DNA of 64,000 bases from assembly GCA_028752905.1 (NCBI GenBank), contig JAQNBH010000021.1, forward strand, positions 1,353,501 to 1,417,500, read 5' to 3'. The notes beneath the pieces are model-generated. The model worked only from the letters and a program-made list of their open reading frames with translations. It did no database searches and was not told the origin of the DNA. Origin of the DNA: Cladorhizidae sp. MBARI D1340-BT2. Its lineage: Eukaryota; Porifera; Demospongiae; Poecilosclerida; Cladorhizidae. The translations under genes and the position numbers were made by a program. This document shows positions 1-15,400 of the stretch, in pieces (within the stretch, counting starts at the first letter, position 1; every line of letters begins with the position of its first letter).

Positions 1-293
1 CTAAAGGTAGGCCTCTCTCCGTTCTCTCTCTTGATACCAAACATCCGTATATTCTGCATATATAGAATCACAAGATAGGTTTCTCTATGTGTTCTCTATC
101 TTGATGCTAAACAGGTTAGCTTCATAGATTCTCCACACTTCACTGTATAAACTTGATATATAGCTATTAAGATAGGTCTCTCCCTGTGCTCTCTGTTGAT
201 ATCAAACATCCATAATATTCTGCACACTTCACTGTAATGGACTTGATATGATTCGAATGATAGGTTTCATTATGTGTTCTCTATCTTGATATT

Positions 294-653
294 TGCCCTA
301 ATTTGGTCTATAATATGTTTCTCATTTTTTCCCCAAAAATCTTGCTTTTTTGCCGTAAAGCTCATAACTTTTCTACACTTTATCTTAAAAAGATAATTTT
401 TATATCACCGAATAGCCCTTCTAATTATCTGTCTTTTGTACGTGCCAAAATTTTGTGTACTCTAAGTATTAGCAAGTTATGGTAATTTGAAGTGGTAAGG
501 TTTGCGATCTTTCCTGGCGTTTTCCAGTTGCCAAAGCGGTGGCCTGCCAGTGAAAAACCACTACATTTATTGATAATCTGTTGACATGTTGCAGATAAGG
601 ACCTTCTCTATCAGTTGACAAAATCTGGCACTTTGGTCTTGTTAATTAGGGCA
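294..653 (+). repeat. Satellite core segment with 10-bp terminal inverted repeats (first example)
   Basis: This ~357-360-bp segment has no internal relation to the rest of the monomer. It starts with TGCCCTAATT (294-303) and ends with AATTAGGGCA (644-653), a perfect 10-bp inverted repeat. Another example is 2,114-2,470, and the segment recurs in each monomer. On the left it is flanked by CTTGATATT, which resembles the start of a subrepeat cut short. I infer a MITE-like insertion that became part of the monomer before amplification. No clear target-site duplication is visible. Confidence 0.6.
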
Positions 654-672
654 GTTATGAATTGTAATCTTA

Positions 673-1193
673 CTTGATGCTAAACATGTTAGCTTCGTAG
701 ATTATCCACACCACTGAATAGACTTGATGTATAGCTATTAAGATAGGACTCTCTAAGTGCTCTCTCTTGATACCAAACATCCATATATTCTGCACACTTC
801 ACTGTAATGGACTTGCAAGATAGGTATCTCTCAGTGTTCTCTATCTTGAGCTAAACATGTTAGCTTCATAGATTCTCCACACTTCACTGAATAGAGTTGA
901 TATATAGCTCTAAAGGTAGGCCTCTCTCTGTTCTCTCTCTTGATACCAAACATCCGTATATTCTGCATACATAGAATCACAAGATAGGTTTCTCTATGTG
1001 TTATCTATCTTGATGCTAAACAGGTTAGCTTCATAGATTCTCCACACTTCACTGTATAAACTTGATATATAGCTATTAAGATAGGTCTCTCCCTGTGCTC
1101 TCTGTTGATATCAAACATCCATAATATTCTGCACACTTCACTGTAATGGACTTGATATGATTCGAATGATAGGTTTCATTATGTGTTCTCTAT
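673..1193 (+). repeat. Three ~170-bp subrepeats inside the satellite monomer (example)
   Basis: Within this monomer, a block beginning CTTGATGCTAAAC or CTTGAGCTAAAC recurs at 673, 845 and 1,009, and a truncated fourth start lies at 1,194. Each ~164-185-bp subrepeat has two related halves. The first (~95 bp) contains TTAGCTTC and TCCACACTTCACTG. The second (~80 bp) contains ATTCTGCA, CACTTCACTGTAATGG and GATAGGT. The 911-bp monomer is therefore three divergent subrepeats plus the core segment. Confidence 0.85.
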
Positions 1194-3947
1194 CTTGATA
1201 TTTGCCCTAATTTGGTCTATATGTTTCTCATTTCCCCCCCAAAAATCTTGTTATTTTGCCGTAAAGCTCATAACTTTTCTACACTTTACCCCAAAAAGAA
1301 ATTTTTTATATCACCGGATAGCCCTTCTAATTATCTGTCTTTTGTACGTGCCAAAATTTTTAGTACTCTAAGTATTAGCAAGTTATGGTGATTTGAAGTG
1401 GTAAGGTTTGCGATCTTTCCTGGCGTTTTCCAGTTGCCAAAGCGGTGGCCTGCCAGTGAAAAACCACTACATTTATTGATAATCTGTTGACATGTTGCAG
1501 ATAAGGGCCTTCTCTATCAGTTGACAAAATCTGGGACTTTGGTCTTGTTAATTAGGGCAGTTATGATTTGTACTACTCTTACTTGATGCTAAACATGTTA
1601 GCTTCGTAGATTATCCACACTTCACTGAATAGACTTGATGTATAGCTATTAAGATAGGACTCTCTAAGTGCTCTCACTTGATACCAAACATCCATATATT
1701 CTGCACACTTCACTGTAATGGACTTGCAAGATAGGTATCTCTCAGTGTTCTCTATCTTGAGCTAAACATGTTAGCTTCATAGATTCTCCACACTTCACTG
1801 AATAGACTTGATATATAGCTCTAAAGGTAGGCCTCTCTCTGTTCTCTCTCTTGATACCAAACGTCCGTATATTCTGCATACATAGAATCACAAGATAGGT
1901 TTCTCTATGTGTTCTCTATCTTGATGCTAAACAGGTTAGCTTCATAGATTCTCCACACTTCACTGTATAAACTTGATATATAGCTATTAAGATAGGTCTC
2001 TCCCTGTGCTCTCTGTTGATATCAAACATCCATAATATTCTGCACACTTCACTGTAATGGACTTGATATGATTCGAATGATAGGTTTCATTATGTGTTCT
2101 CTATCTTGATATTTGCCCTAATTTGGTCTATATGTTTCTCATTTCCCCCCCAAAAATCTTGTTATTTTGCCGTAAAGCTCATAACTTTTCTACACTTTAC
2201 CCCAAAAAGAAAATTTTTATATCACCGGATAGCCCTTCTAATTATCTGTCTTTTGTACGTGCCAAAATTTTTAGTACTCTAAGTATTAGCAAGTTATGGT
2301 GATTTGAAGTGGTAAGGTTTGCGATCTTTCCTGGCGTTTTCCAGTTGCCAAAGCGGTGGCCTGCCAGTGAAAAACCACTACATTTATTGATAATCTGTTG
2401 ACATGTTGCAGATAAGGGCCTTCTCTATCAGTTGACAAAATCTGGGACTTTGGTCTTGTTAATTAGGGCAGTTATGATTTGTACTACTCTTACTTGATGC
2501 TAAACATGTTAGCTTCGTAGATTATCCACACTTCACTGAATAGACTTGATGTATAGCTATTAAGATAGGACTCTCTAAGTGCTCTCACTTGATACCAAAC
2601 ATCCATATATTCTGCACACTTCACTGTAATGGACTTGCAAGATAGGTATCTCTCAGTGTTCTCTATCTTGAGCTAAACATGTTAGCTTCATAGATTCTCC
2701 ACACTTCACTGAATAGACTTGATATATAGCTCTAAAGGTAGGCCTCTCTCTGTTCTCTCTCTTGATACCAAACGTCCGTATATTCTGCATACATAGAATC
2801 ACAAGATAGGTTTCTCTATGTGTTCTCTATCTTGATGCTAAACAGGTTAGCTTCATAGATTCTCCACACTTCACTGTATAAACTTGATATATAGCTATTA
2901 AGATAGGTCTCTCCCTGTGCTCTCTGTTGATATCAAACATCCATAATATTCTGCACACTTCACTGTAATGGACTTGATATGATTCGAATGATAGGTTTCA
3001 TTATGTGTTCTCTATCTTGATATTTGCCCTAATTTGGTCTATAATATGTTTCTCATTTCCCCCCCAAAAATCTTGTTATTTTGCCGTAAAGCTCATAACT
3101 TTTCTACACTTTACCCCAAAAAGATAATTTTTATATCACCGAATAGCCCTTCTAATTATCTGTCTTTTGTACGTGCCAAAATATTGTGTACTCTAAGTAT
3201 TAGCAAGTTATGGTGATTTGAAGTGGTAAGGTTTGCGATCTTTCCTGGCGTTTTCCAGTTGCCAAAGCGGTGGCCTGCCAGTGAAAAACCACTACATTTA
3301 TTGATAATCTGTTGACATGTTGCAGATAAGGGCCTTCTCTATCAGTTGACAAAATCTGGGACTTTGGTCTTGTTAATTAGGGCAGTTATGATTTGTACTA
3401 CTCTTACTTGATGCTAAACATGTTAGCTTCGTAGATTATCCACACTTCACTGAATAGACTTGATGTATAGCTATTAAGATAGGACTCTCTAAGTGCTCTC
3501 ACTTGATACCAAACATCCATATATTCTGCACACTTCACTGTAATGGACTTGCAAGATAGGTATCTCTCAGTGTTCTCTATCTTGAGCTAAACATGTTAGC
3601 TTCATAGATTCTCCACACTTCACTGAATAGACTTGATATATAGCTCTAAAGGTAGGCCTCTCTCTGTTCTCTCTCTTGATACCAAACGTCCGTATATTCT
3701 GCATACATAGAATCACAAGATAGGTTTCTCTATGTGTTCTCTATCTTGATGCTAAACAGGTTAGCTTCATAGATTCTCCACACTTCACTGTATAAACTTG
3801 ATATATAGCTATTAAGATAGGTCTCTCCCTGTGCTCTCTGTTGATATCAAACATCCATAATATTCTGCATACTTCACTGTAATGGACTTGATATGATTCG
3901 AATGATAGGTTTCATTATGTGTTCTCTATCTTGATATTTGCCCTAAT

Positions 3948-6900
3948 TTGGTCTATAATATGTTTCTCATTTCCCCCCCAAAAATCTTGTTATTTTGCCG
4001 TAAAGCTCATAACTTTTCTACACTTTACCCCAAAAAGATAATTTTTATATCACCGAATAGCCCTTCTAATTATCTGTCTTTTGTACGTGCCAAAATATTG
4101 TGTACTCTAAGTATTAGCAAGTTATGGTGATTTGAAGTGGTAAGGTTTGCGATCTTTCCTGGCGTTTTCCAGTTGCCAAAGCGGTGGCCTGCCAGTGAAA
4201 AACCACTACATTTATTGATAATCTGTTGACATGTTGCAGATAAGGGCCTTCTCTATCAGTTGACAAAATCTGGGACTTTGGTCTTGTTAATTAGGGCAGT
4301 TATGAATTGTACTCTTACTTGATGCTAAACATGTTAGCTTCGTAGATTATCCACACTTCACTGAATAGACTTGATGTATAGCTATTCAGATAGGACTCTC
4401 TAAGTGCTCTCTCTTGATACCAAACATCCATATATTCTGCACACTTCACTGTAATGGACTTGCAAGATAGGTATCTCTCAGTGTTCTCTATCTTGAGCTA
4501 AACATGTTAGCTTCATAGATTCTCCACACTTCACTGAATAGACTTGATATATAGCTCTAAAGATAGGCCTCTCTCTGTTCTCTCTCTTGATACCAAACGT
4601 CCGTATATTCTGCATACATAGAATCACAAGATAGGTTTCTCTATGTGTTCTCTATCTTGATGCTAAACAGGTTAGCTTCATAGATTCTCCACACTTCACT
4701 GTATAAACTTGATATATAGCTATTAAGATAGGTCTCTCCCTGTGCTCTCTGTTGATATCAAACATCCATAATATTCTGCACACTTCACTGTAATGGACTT
4801 GATATGATTCGAATGATAGGTTTCATTATGTGTTCTCTATCTTGATATTTGCCCTAATTTGGTCTATAATATGTTTCTCATTTTCCCCCAAAAAATCTTG
4901 TTATTTTGCCGTAAAGCTCATAACTTTTCTACACTTTACCCCAAAAAGATAATTTTTATATCACCGAATAGCCCTTCTAATTATCTGTCTTTTGTACGTG
5001 CCAAAATATTGTGTACTCTAAGTATTAGCAAGTTATGGTGATTTGAAGTGGTAAGGTTTGCGATCTTTCCTGGCGTTTTCCAGTTGCCAAAGCGGTGGCC
5101 TGCCAGTAAAAAACCACTACATTTATTGATAATCTGTTGACATGTTGCAGATAAGGGCCTTCTCTATCAGTTGACAAAATCTGGGACTTTGGTCTTGTTA
5201 ATTAGGGCAGTTATGAATTGTAATCTTACTTGATGCTAAACATGTTAGCTTCGTAGATTATCCACACCACTGAATAGACTTGATGTATAGCTATTAAGAT
5301 AGGACTCTCTAAGTGCTCTCTCTTGATACCAAACATCCATATATTCTGCACACTTCACTGTAATGGACTTGCAAGATAGGTATCTCTCAGTGTTCTCTAT
5401 CTTGAGCTAAATATGTTAGCTTCATAGATTCTCCACACTTCACTGAATAGAGTTTATATATAGCTCTAAAGGTAGGCCTCTCTCTGTTCTCTCTCTTGAT
5501 ACCAAACGTCCGTATATTCTGCATACATAGAATCACAAGATAGGTTTCTCTATGTGTTATCTATCTTGATGCTAAACAGGTTAGCTTCATAGATTCTCCA
5601 CACTTCACTGTATAAACTTGATATATAGCTATTAAGATAGGTCTCTCCCTGTGCTCTCTGTTGATATCAAACATCCATAATATTCTGCATACTTCACTGT
5701 AATGGACTTGATATGATTCGAATGATAGGTTTCATTATGTGTTCTCTATCTTGATATTTGCCCTAATTTGGTCTATAATATGTTTCTCATTTCCCCCCCA
5801 AAAATCTTGTTATTTTGCCGTAAAGCTCATAACTTTTCTACACTTTACCCCAAAAAGATAATTTTTATATCACCGAATAGCCCTTCTAATTATCTGTCTT
5901 TTGTACGTGCCAAAATATTGTGTACTCTAAGTATTAGCAAGTTATGGTGATTTGAAGTGGTAAGGTTTGCGATCTTTCCTGGCGTTTTCCAGTTGCCAAA
6001 GCGGTGGCCTGCCAGTGAAAAACCACTACATTTATTGATAATCTGTTGACATGTTGCAGATAAGGGCCTTCTCTATCAGTTGACAAAATCTGGGACTTTG
6101 GTCTTGTTAATTAGGGCAGTTATGAATTGTACTCTTACTTGATGCTAAACATGTTAGCTTCGTAGATTATCCACACTTCACTGAATAGACTTGATGTATA
6201 GCTATTCAGATAGGACTCTCTAAGTGCTCTCTCTTGATACCAAACATCCATATATTCTGCACACTTCACTGTAATGGACTTGCAAGATAGGTATCTCTCA
6301 GTGTTCTCTATCTTGAGCTAAACATGTTAGCTTCATAGATTCTCCACACTTCACTGAATAGACTTGATATATAGCTCTAAAGATAGGCCTCTCTCTGTTC
6401 TCTCTCTTGATACCAAACGTCCGTATATTCTGCATACATAGAATCACAAGATAGGTTTCTCTATGTGTTCTCTATCTTGATGCTAAACAGGTTAGCTTCA
6501 TAGATTCTCCACACTTCACTGTATAAACTTGATATATAGCTATTAAGATAGGTCTCTCCCTGTGCTCTCTGTTGATATCAAACATCCATAATATTCTGCA
6601 CACTTCACTGTAATGGACTTGATATGATTCGAATGATAGGTTTCATTATGTGTTCTCTATCTTGATATTTGCCCTAATTTGGTCTATAATATGTTTCTCA
6701 TTTTCCCCCAAAAAATCTTGTTATTTTGCCGTAAAGCTCATAACTTTTCTACACTTTACCCCAAAAAGATAATTTTTATATCACCGAATAGCCCTTCTAA
6801 TTATCTGTCTTTTGTACGTGCCAAAATATTGTGTACTCTAAGTATTAGCAAGTTATGGTGATTTGAAGTGGTAAGGTTTGCGATCTTTCCTGGCGTTTTC

Positions 6901-9412
6901 CAGTTGCCAAAGCGGTGGCCTGCCAGTAAAAAACCACTACATTTATTGATAATCTGTTGACATGTTGCAGATAAGGGCCTTCTCTATCAGTTGACAAAAT
7001 CTGGGACTTTGGTCTTGTTAATTAGGGCAGTTATGAATTGTAATCTTACTTGATGCTAAACATGTTAGCTTCGTAGATTATCCACACCACTGAATAGACT
7101 TGATGTATAGCTATTAAGATAGGACTCTCTAAGTGCTCTCTCTTGATACCAAACATCCATATATTCTGCACACTTCACTGTAATGGACTTGCAAGATAGG
7201 TATCTCTCAGTGTTCTCTATCTTGAGCTAAATATGTTAGCTTCATAGATTCTCCACACTTCACTGAATAGAGTTTATATATAGCTCTAAAGGTAGGCCTC
7301 TCTCTGTTCTCTCTCTTGATACCAAACATCCGTATATTCTGCATACATAGAATCACAAGATAGGTTTCTCTATGTGTTATCTATCTTGATGCTAAACAGG
7401 TTAGCTTCATAGATTCTCCACACTTCACTGTATAAACTTGATATATAGCTATTAAGATAGGTCTCTCCCTGTGCTCTCTGTTGATATCAAACATCCATAA
7501 TATTCTGCATACTTCACTGTAATGGACTTGATATGATTCGAATGATAGGTTTCATTATGTGTTCTCTATCTTGATATTTGCCCTAATTTGGTCTATATGT
7601 TTCTCATTTCCCCCCCAAAAATCTTGTTATTTTGCCGTAAAGCTCATAACTTTTCTACACTTTACCCCAAAAAGAAAATTTTTATATCACCGGATAGCCC
7701 TTCTAATTATCTGTCTTTTGTACGTGCCAAAATTTTGAGTACTCTAAGTATTAGCAAGTTATGGTGATTTGAAGTGGTAAGGTTTGCGATCTTTCCTGGC
7801 GTTTTCCAGTTGCCAAAGCGGTGGCCTGCCAGTGAAAAACCACTACATTTATTGATAATCTGTTGACATGTTGCAGATAAGGGCCTTCTCTATCAGTTGA
7901 CAAAATCTGGGACTTTGGTCTTGTTAATTAGGGCAGTTATGAATTGTACTACTCTTACTTGATGCTAAACATGTTAGCTTCGTAGATTATCCACACTTCA
8001 CTGAATAGACTTGATGTATAGCTATTAAGATAGGACTCTCTAAGTGCTCTCTCTTGATACCAAACATCCATATATTCTGCACACTTCACTGTAATGGACT
8101 TGCAAGATAGGTATCTCTCAGTGTTCTCTATCTTGAGCTAAACATGTTAGCTTCATAGATTCTCCACACTTCACTGAATAGACTTAATATATAGCTCTAA
8201 AGGTAGGCCTCTCTCTGTTCTCTCTCTTGATACCAAACGTCCGTATATTCTGCATACATAGAATCACAAGATAGGTTTCTCTATGTGTTCTCTATCTTGA
8301 TGCTAAACAGGTTAGCTTCATAGATTCTCCACACTTCACTGTATAAACTTGATATATAGCTATTAAGATAGGTCTCTCCCTGTGCTCTCTGTTGATATCA
8401 AACATCCATAATATTCTGCAAACTTCACTGTAATGGACTTGATATGATTCGAATGATAGGTTTCATTATGTGTTCTCTATCTTGATATTTGCCCTAATTT
8501 GGTCTATAATATGTTTCTCATTTTCCCCCCAAAAATCTTGTTATTTTTCCGTAAAGCTCATAACTTTTCTACACTTTACCCCAAAAAGATAATTTTTATA
8601 TCACCGAATAGCCCTTCTAATTATCTGTCTTTTGTACGTGCCAAAATATTGTGTACTCTAAGTATTAGCAAGTTATGGTGATTTGAAGTGGTAAGGTTTG
8701 CGATCTTTCCTGGCGTTTTCCAGTTGCCAAAGCGGTGGCCTGCCAGTGAAAAACCACTACATTTATTGATAATCTGTTGACATGTTGCAGATAAGGGCCT
8801 TCTCTATCAGTTGACAAAATCTGGGACTTTGGTCTTGTTAATTAGGGCAGTTATGATTTGTACTACTCTTACTTGATGCTAAACATGTTAGCTTCGTAGA
8901 TTATCCACACTTCACTGAATAGACTTGATGTATAGCTATTCAGATAGGACTCTCTAAGTGCTCTCTCTTGATACCAAACATCCATATATTCTGCACACTT
9001 CACTGTAATGGACTTGCAAGATAGGTATCTCTCAGTGTTCTCTATCTTGAGCTAAACATGTTAGCTTCATAGATTCTCCACACTTCACTGAATAGACTTG
9101 ATATATAGCTCTAAAGATAGGCCTCTCTCTGTTCTCTCTCTTGATACCAAACGTCCGTATATTCTGCATACATAGAATCACAAGATAGGTTTCTCTATGT
9201 GTTCTCTATCTTGATGCTAAACAGGTTAGCTTCATAGATTCTCCACACTTCACTGTATAAACTTGATATATAGCTATTAAGATAGGTCTCTCCCTGTGCT
9301 CTCTGTTGATATCAAACATCCATAATATTCTGCACACTTCACTGTAATGGACTTGATATGATTCGAATGATAGGTTTCATTATGTGTTCTCTATCTTGAT
9401 ATTTGCCCTAAT
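3948..9412 (+). repeat. Nested dimeric and trimeric higher-order blocks
   Basis: Monomers with core starts at 3,948 and 4,859 repeat as a pair at 5,768 and 6,679, an offset of 1,820 bp, sharing markers such as GCATACTTCACTG, GCTATTCAGATAGG and the run TTTTCCCCCAAAAAA. The block from 5,768 to the monomer at 8,499 reappears at 12,147-14,878 with the same 2,731-bp spacing and the same order of variants. The array therefore holds higher-order repeats of two to four monomers rather than randomly mixed copies. Confidence 0.65.
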
Positions 9413-12400
9413 TTGGTCTATAATATGTTTCTCATTTCCCCCCCAAAAATCTTGTTATTTTGCCGTAAAGCTCATAACTTTTCTACACTTTACCCCAAAA
9501 AGATAATTTTTATATCACCGAATAGCCCTTCTAATTATCTGTCTTTTGTACGTGCCAAAATATTGTGTACTCTAAGTATTAGCAAGTTATGGTGATTTGA
9601 AGTGGTAAGGTTTGCGATCTTTCCTGGCGTTTTCCAGTTGCCAAAGCGGTGGCCTGCCAGTAAAAAACCACTACATTTATTGATAATCTGTTGACATGTT
9701 GCAGATAAGGGCCTTCTCTATCAGTTGACAAAATCTGGGACTTTGGTCTTGTTAATTAGGGCAGTTATGAATTGTAATCTTACTTGATGCTAAACATGTT
9801 AGCTTCGTAGATTATCCACACCACTGAATAGACTTGATGTATAGCTATTAAGATAGGACTCTCTAAGTGCTCTCTCTTGATACCAAACATCCATATATTC
9901 TGCACACTTCACTGTAATGGACTTGCAAGATAGGTATCTCTCAGTGTTCTCTATCTTGAGCTAAATATGTTAGCTTCATAGATTCTCCACACTTCACTGA
10001 ATAGAGTTTATATATAGCTCTAAAGGTAGGCCTCTCTCTGTTCTCTCTCTTGATACCAAACATCCGTATATTCTGCATACATAGAATCACAAGATAGGTT
10101 TCTCTATGTGTTATCTATCTTGATGCTAAACAGGTTAGCTTCATAGATTCTCCACACTTCACTGTATAAACTTGATATATAGCTATTAAGATAGGTCTCT
10201 CCCTGTGCTCTCTGTTGATATCAAACATCCATAATATTCTGCATACTTCACTGTAATGGACTTGATATGATTCGAATGATAGGTTTCATTATGTGTTCTC
10301 TATCTTGATATTTGCCCTAATTTGGTCTATATGTTTCTCATTTCCCCCCCAAAAATCTTGTTATTTTGCCGTAAAGCTCATAACTTTTCTACACTTTACC
10401 CCAAAAAGAAAATTTTTATATCACCGGATAGCCCTTCTAATTATCTGTCTTTTGTACGTGCCAAAATTTTGAGTACTCTAAGTATTAGCAAGTTATGGTG
10501 ATTTGAAGTGGTAAGGTTTGCGATCTTTCCTGGCGTTTTCCAGTTGCCAAAGCGGTGGCCTGCCAGTGAAAAACCACTACATTTATTGATAATCTGTTGA
10601 CATGTTGCAGATAAGGGCCTTCTCTATCAGTTGACAAAATCTGGGACTTTGGTCTTGTTAATTAGGGCAGTTATGAATTGTACTACTCTTACTTGATGCT
10701 AAACATGTTAGCTTCGTAGATTATCCACACTTCACTGAATAGACTTGATGTATAGCTATTAAGATAGGACTCTCTAAGTGCTCTCTCTTGATACCAAACA
10801 TCCATATATTCTGCACACTTCACTGTAATGGACTTGCAAGATAGGTATCTCTCAGTGTTCTCTATCTTGAGCTAAACATGTTAGCTTCATAGATTCTCCA
10901 CACTTCACTGAATAGACTTAATATATAGCTCTAAAGGTAGGCCTCTCTCTGTTCTCTCTCTTGATACCAAACGTCCGTATATTCTGCATACATAGAATCA
11001 CAAGATAGGTTTCTCTATGTGTTCTCTATCTTGATGCTAAACAGGTTAGCTTCATAGATTCTCCACACTTCACTGTATAAACTTGATATATAGCTATTAA
11101 GATAGGTCTCTCCCTGTGCTCTCTGTTGATATCAAACATCCATAATATTCTGCAAACTTCACTGTAATGGACTTGATATGATTCGAATGATAGGTTTCAT
11201 TATGTGTTCTCTATCTTGATATTTGCCCTAATTTGGTCTATAATATGTTTCTCATTTTCCCCCCAAAAATCTTGTTATTTTTCCGTAAAGCTCATAACTT
11301 TTCTACACTTTACCCCAAAAAGATAATTTTTATATCACCGAATAGCCCTTCTAATTATCTGTCTTTTGTACGTGCCAAAATATTGTGTACTCTAAGTATT
11401 AGCAAGTTATGGTGATTTGAAGTGGTAAGGTTTGCGATCTTTCCTGGCGTTTTCCAGTTGCCAAAGCGGTGGCCTGCCAGTGAAAAACCACTACATTTAT
11501 TGATAATCTGTTGACATGTTGCAGATAAGGGCCTTCTCTATCAGTTGACAAAATCTGGGACTTTGGTCTTGTTAATTAGGGCAGTTATGATTTGTACTAC
11601 TCTTACTTGATGCTAAACATGTTAGCTTCGTAGATTATCCACACTTCACTGAATAGACTTGATGTATAGCTATTAAGATAGGACTCTCTAAGTGCTCTCA
11701 CTTGATACCAAACATCCATATATTCTGCACACTTCACTGTAATGGACTTGCAAGATAGGTATCTCTCAGTGTTCTCTATCTTGAGCTAAACATGTTAGCT
11801 TCATAGATTCTCCACACTTCACAGAATAGACTTGATATATAGCTCTAAAGGTAGGCCTCTCTCTGTTCTCTCTCTTGATACCAAACGTCCGTATATTCTG
11901 CATACATAGAATCACAAGATAGGTTTCTCTATGTGTTCTCTATCTTGATGCTAAACAGGTTAGCTTCATAGATTCTCCACACTTCACTGTATAAACTTGA
12001 TATATAGCTATTAAGATAGGTCTCTCCCTGTGCTCTCTGTTGATATCAAACATCCATAATATTCTGCATACTTCACTGTAATGGACTTGATATGATTCGA
12101 ATGATAGGTTTCATTATGTGTTCTCTATCTTGATATTTGCCCTAATTTGGTCTATAATATGTTTCTCATTTCCCCCCCAAAAATCTTGTTATTTTGCCGT
12201 AAAGCTCATAACTTTTCTACACTTTACCCCAAAAAGATAATTTTTATATCACCGAATAGCCCTTCTAATTATCTGTCTTTTGTACGTGCCAAAATATTGT
12301 GTACTCTAAGTATTAGCAAGTTATGGTGATTTGAAGTGGTAAGGTTTGCGATCTTTCCTGGCGTTTTCCAGTTGCCAAAGCGGTGGCCTGCCAGTGAAAA

Positions 12401-15400
12401 ACCACTACATTTATTGATAATCTGTTGACATGTTGCAGATAAGGGCCTTCTCTATCAGTTGACAAAATCTGGGACTTTGGTCTTGTTAATTAGGGCAGTT
12501 ATGAATTGTACTCTTACTTGATGCTAAACATGTTAGCTTCGTAGATTATCCACACTTCACTGAATAGACTTGATGTATAGCTATTCAGATAGGACTCTCT
12601 AAGTGCTCTCTCTTGATACCAAACATCCATATATTCTGCACACTTCACTGTAATGGACTTGCAAGATAGGTATCTCTCAGTGTTCTCTATCTTGAGCTAA
12701 ACATGTTAGCTTCATAGATTCTCCACACTTCACTGAATAGACTTGATATATAGCTCTAAAGATAGGCCTCTCTCTGTTCTCTCTCTTGATACCAAACGTC
12801 CGTATATTCTGCATACATAGAATCACAAGATAGGTTTCTCTATGTGTTCTCTATCTTGATGCTAAACAGGTTAGCTTCATAGATTCTCCACACTTCACTG
12901 TATAAACTTGATATATAGCTATTAAGATAGGTCTCTCCCTGTGCTCTCTGTTGATATCAAACATCCATAATATTCTGCACACTTCACTGTAATGGACTTG
13001 ATATGATTCGAATGATAGGTTTCATTATGTGTTCTCTATCTTGATATTTGCCCTAATTTGGTCTATAATATGTTTCTCATTTTCCCCCAAAAAATCTTGT
13101 TATTTTGCCGTAAAGCTCATAACTTTTCTACACTTTACCCCAAAAAGATAATTTTTATATCACCGAATAGCCCTTCTAATTATCTGTCTTTTGTACGTGC
13201 CAAAATATTGTGTACTCTAAGTATTAGCAAGTTATGGTGATTTGAAGTGGTAAGGTTTGCGATCTTTCCTGGCGTTTTCCAGTTGCCAAAGCGGTGGCCT
13301 GCCAGTAAAAAACCACTACATTTATTGATAATCTGTTGACATGTTGCAGATAAGGGCCTTCTCTATCAGTTGACAAAATCTGGGACTTTGGTCTTGTTAA
13401 TTAGGGCAGTTATGAATTGTAATCTTACTTGATGCTAAACATGTTAGCTTCGTAGATTATCCACACCACTGAATAGACTTGATGTATAGCTATTAAGATA
13501 GGACTCTCTAAGTGCTCTCTCTTGATACCAAACATCCATATATTCTGCACACTTCACTGTAATGGACTTGCAAGATAGGTATCTCTCAGTGTTCTCTATC
13601 TTGAGCTAAATATGTTAGCTTCATAGATTCTCCACACTTCACTGAATAGAGTTTATATATAGCTCTAAAGGTAGGCCTCTCTCTGTTCTCTCTCTTGATA
13701 CCAAACATCCGTATATTCTGCATACATAGAATCACAAGATAGGTTTCTCTATGTGTTATCTATCTTGATGCTAAACAGGTTAGCTTCATAGATTCTCCAC
13801 ACTTCACTGTATAAACTTGATATATAGCTATTAAGATAGGTCTCTCCCTGTGCTCTCTGTTGATATCAAACATCCATAATATTCTGCATACTTCACTGTA
13901 ATGGACTTGATATGATTCGAATGATAGGTTTCATTATGTGTTCTCTATCTTGATATTTGCCCTAATTTGGTCTATATGTTTCTCATTTCCCCCCCAAAAA
14001 TCTTGTTATTTTGCCGTAAAGCTCATAACTTTTCTACACTTTACCCCAAAAAGAAAATTTTTATATCACCGGATAGCCCTTCTAATTATCTGTCTTTTGT
14101 ACGTGCCAAAATTTTGAGTACTCTAAGTATTAGCAAGTTATGGTGATTTGAAGTGGTAAGGTTTGCGATCTTTCCTGGCGTTTTCCAGTTGCCAAAGCGG
14201 TGGCCTGCCAGTGAAAAACCACTACATTTATTGATAATCTGTTGACATGTTGCAGATAAGGGCCTTCTCTATCAGTTGACAAAATCTGGGACTTTGGTCT
14301 TGTTAATTAGGGCAGTTATGAATTGTACTACTCTTACTTGATGCTAAACATGTTAGCTTCGTAGATTATCCACACTTCACTGAATAGACTTGATGTATAG
14401 CTATTAAGATAGGACTCTCTAAGTGCTCTCTCTTGATACCAAACATCCATATATTCTGCACACTTCACTGTAATGGACTTGCAAGATAGGTATCTCTCAG
14501 TGTTCTCTATCTTGAGCTAAACATGTTAGCTTCATAGATTCTCCACACTTCACTGAATAGACTTAATATATAGCTCTAAAGGTAGGCCTCTCTCTGTTCT
14601 CTCTCTTGATACCAAACGTCCGTATATTCTGCATACATAGAATCACAAGATAGGTTTCTCTATGTGTTCTCTATCTTGATGCTAAACAGGTTAGCTTCAT
14701 AGATTCTCCACACTTCACTGTATAAACTTGATATATAGCTATTAAGATAGGTCTCTCCCTGTGCTCTCTGTTGATATCAAACATCCATAATATTCTGCAA
14801 ACTTCACTGTAATGGACTTGATATGATTCGAATGATAGGTTTCATTATGTGTTCTCTATCTTGATATTTGCCCTAATTTGGTCTATAATATGTTTCTCAT
14901 TTTCCCCCCAAAAATCTTGTTATTTTTCCGTAAAGCTCATAACTTTTCTACACTTTACCCCAAAAAGATAATTTTTATATCACCGAATAGCCCTTCTAAT
15001 TATCTGTCTTTTGTACGTGCCAAAATATTGTGTACTCTAAGTATTAGCAAGTTATGGTGATTTGAAGTGGTAAGGTTTGCGATCTTTCCTGGCGTTTTCC
15101 AGTTGCCAAAGCGGTGGCCTGCCAGTGAAAAACCACTACATTTATTGATAATCTGTTGACATGTTGCAGATAAGGGCCTTCTCTATCAGTTGACAAAATC
15201 TGGGACTTTGGTCTTGTTAATTAGGGCAGTTATGATTTGTACTACTCTTACTTGATGCTAAACATGTTAGCTTCGTAGATTATCCACACTTCACTGAATA
15301 GACTTGATGTATAGCTATTAAGATAGGACTCTCTAAGTGCTCTCACTTGATACCAAACATCCATATATTCTGCACACTTCACTGTAATGGACTTGCAAGA

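Noticed and set aside
303..485. A ~60-codon frame recurring in most satellite monomers
   Set aside because: It starts at TTG, exists only because the monomer repeats, is shifted by a 3-base indel in other copies, and shows no domain or codon signal.
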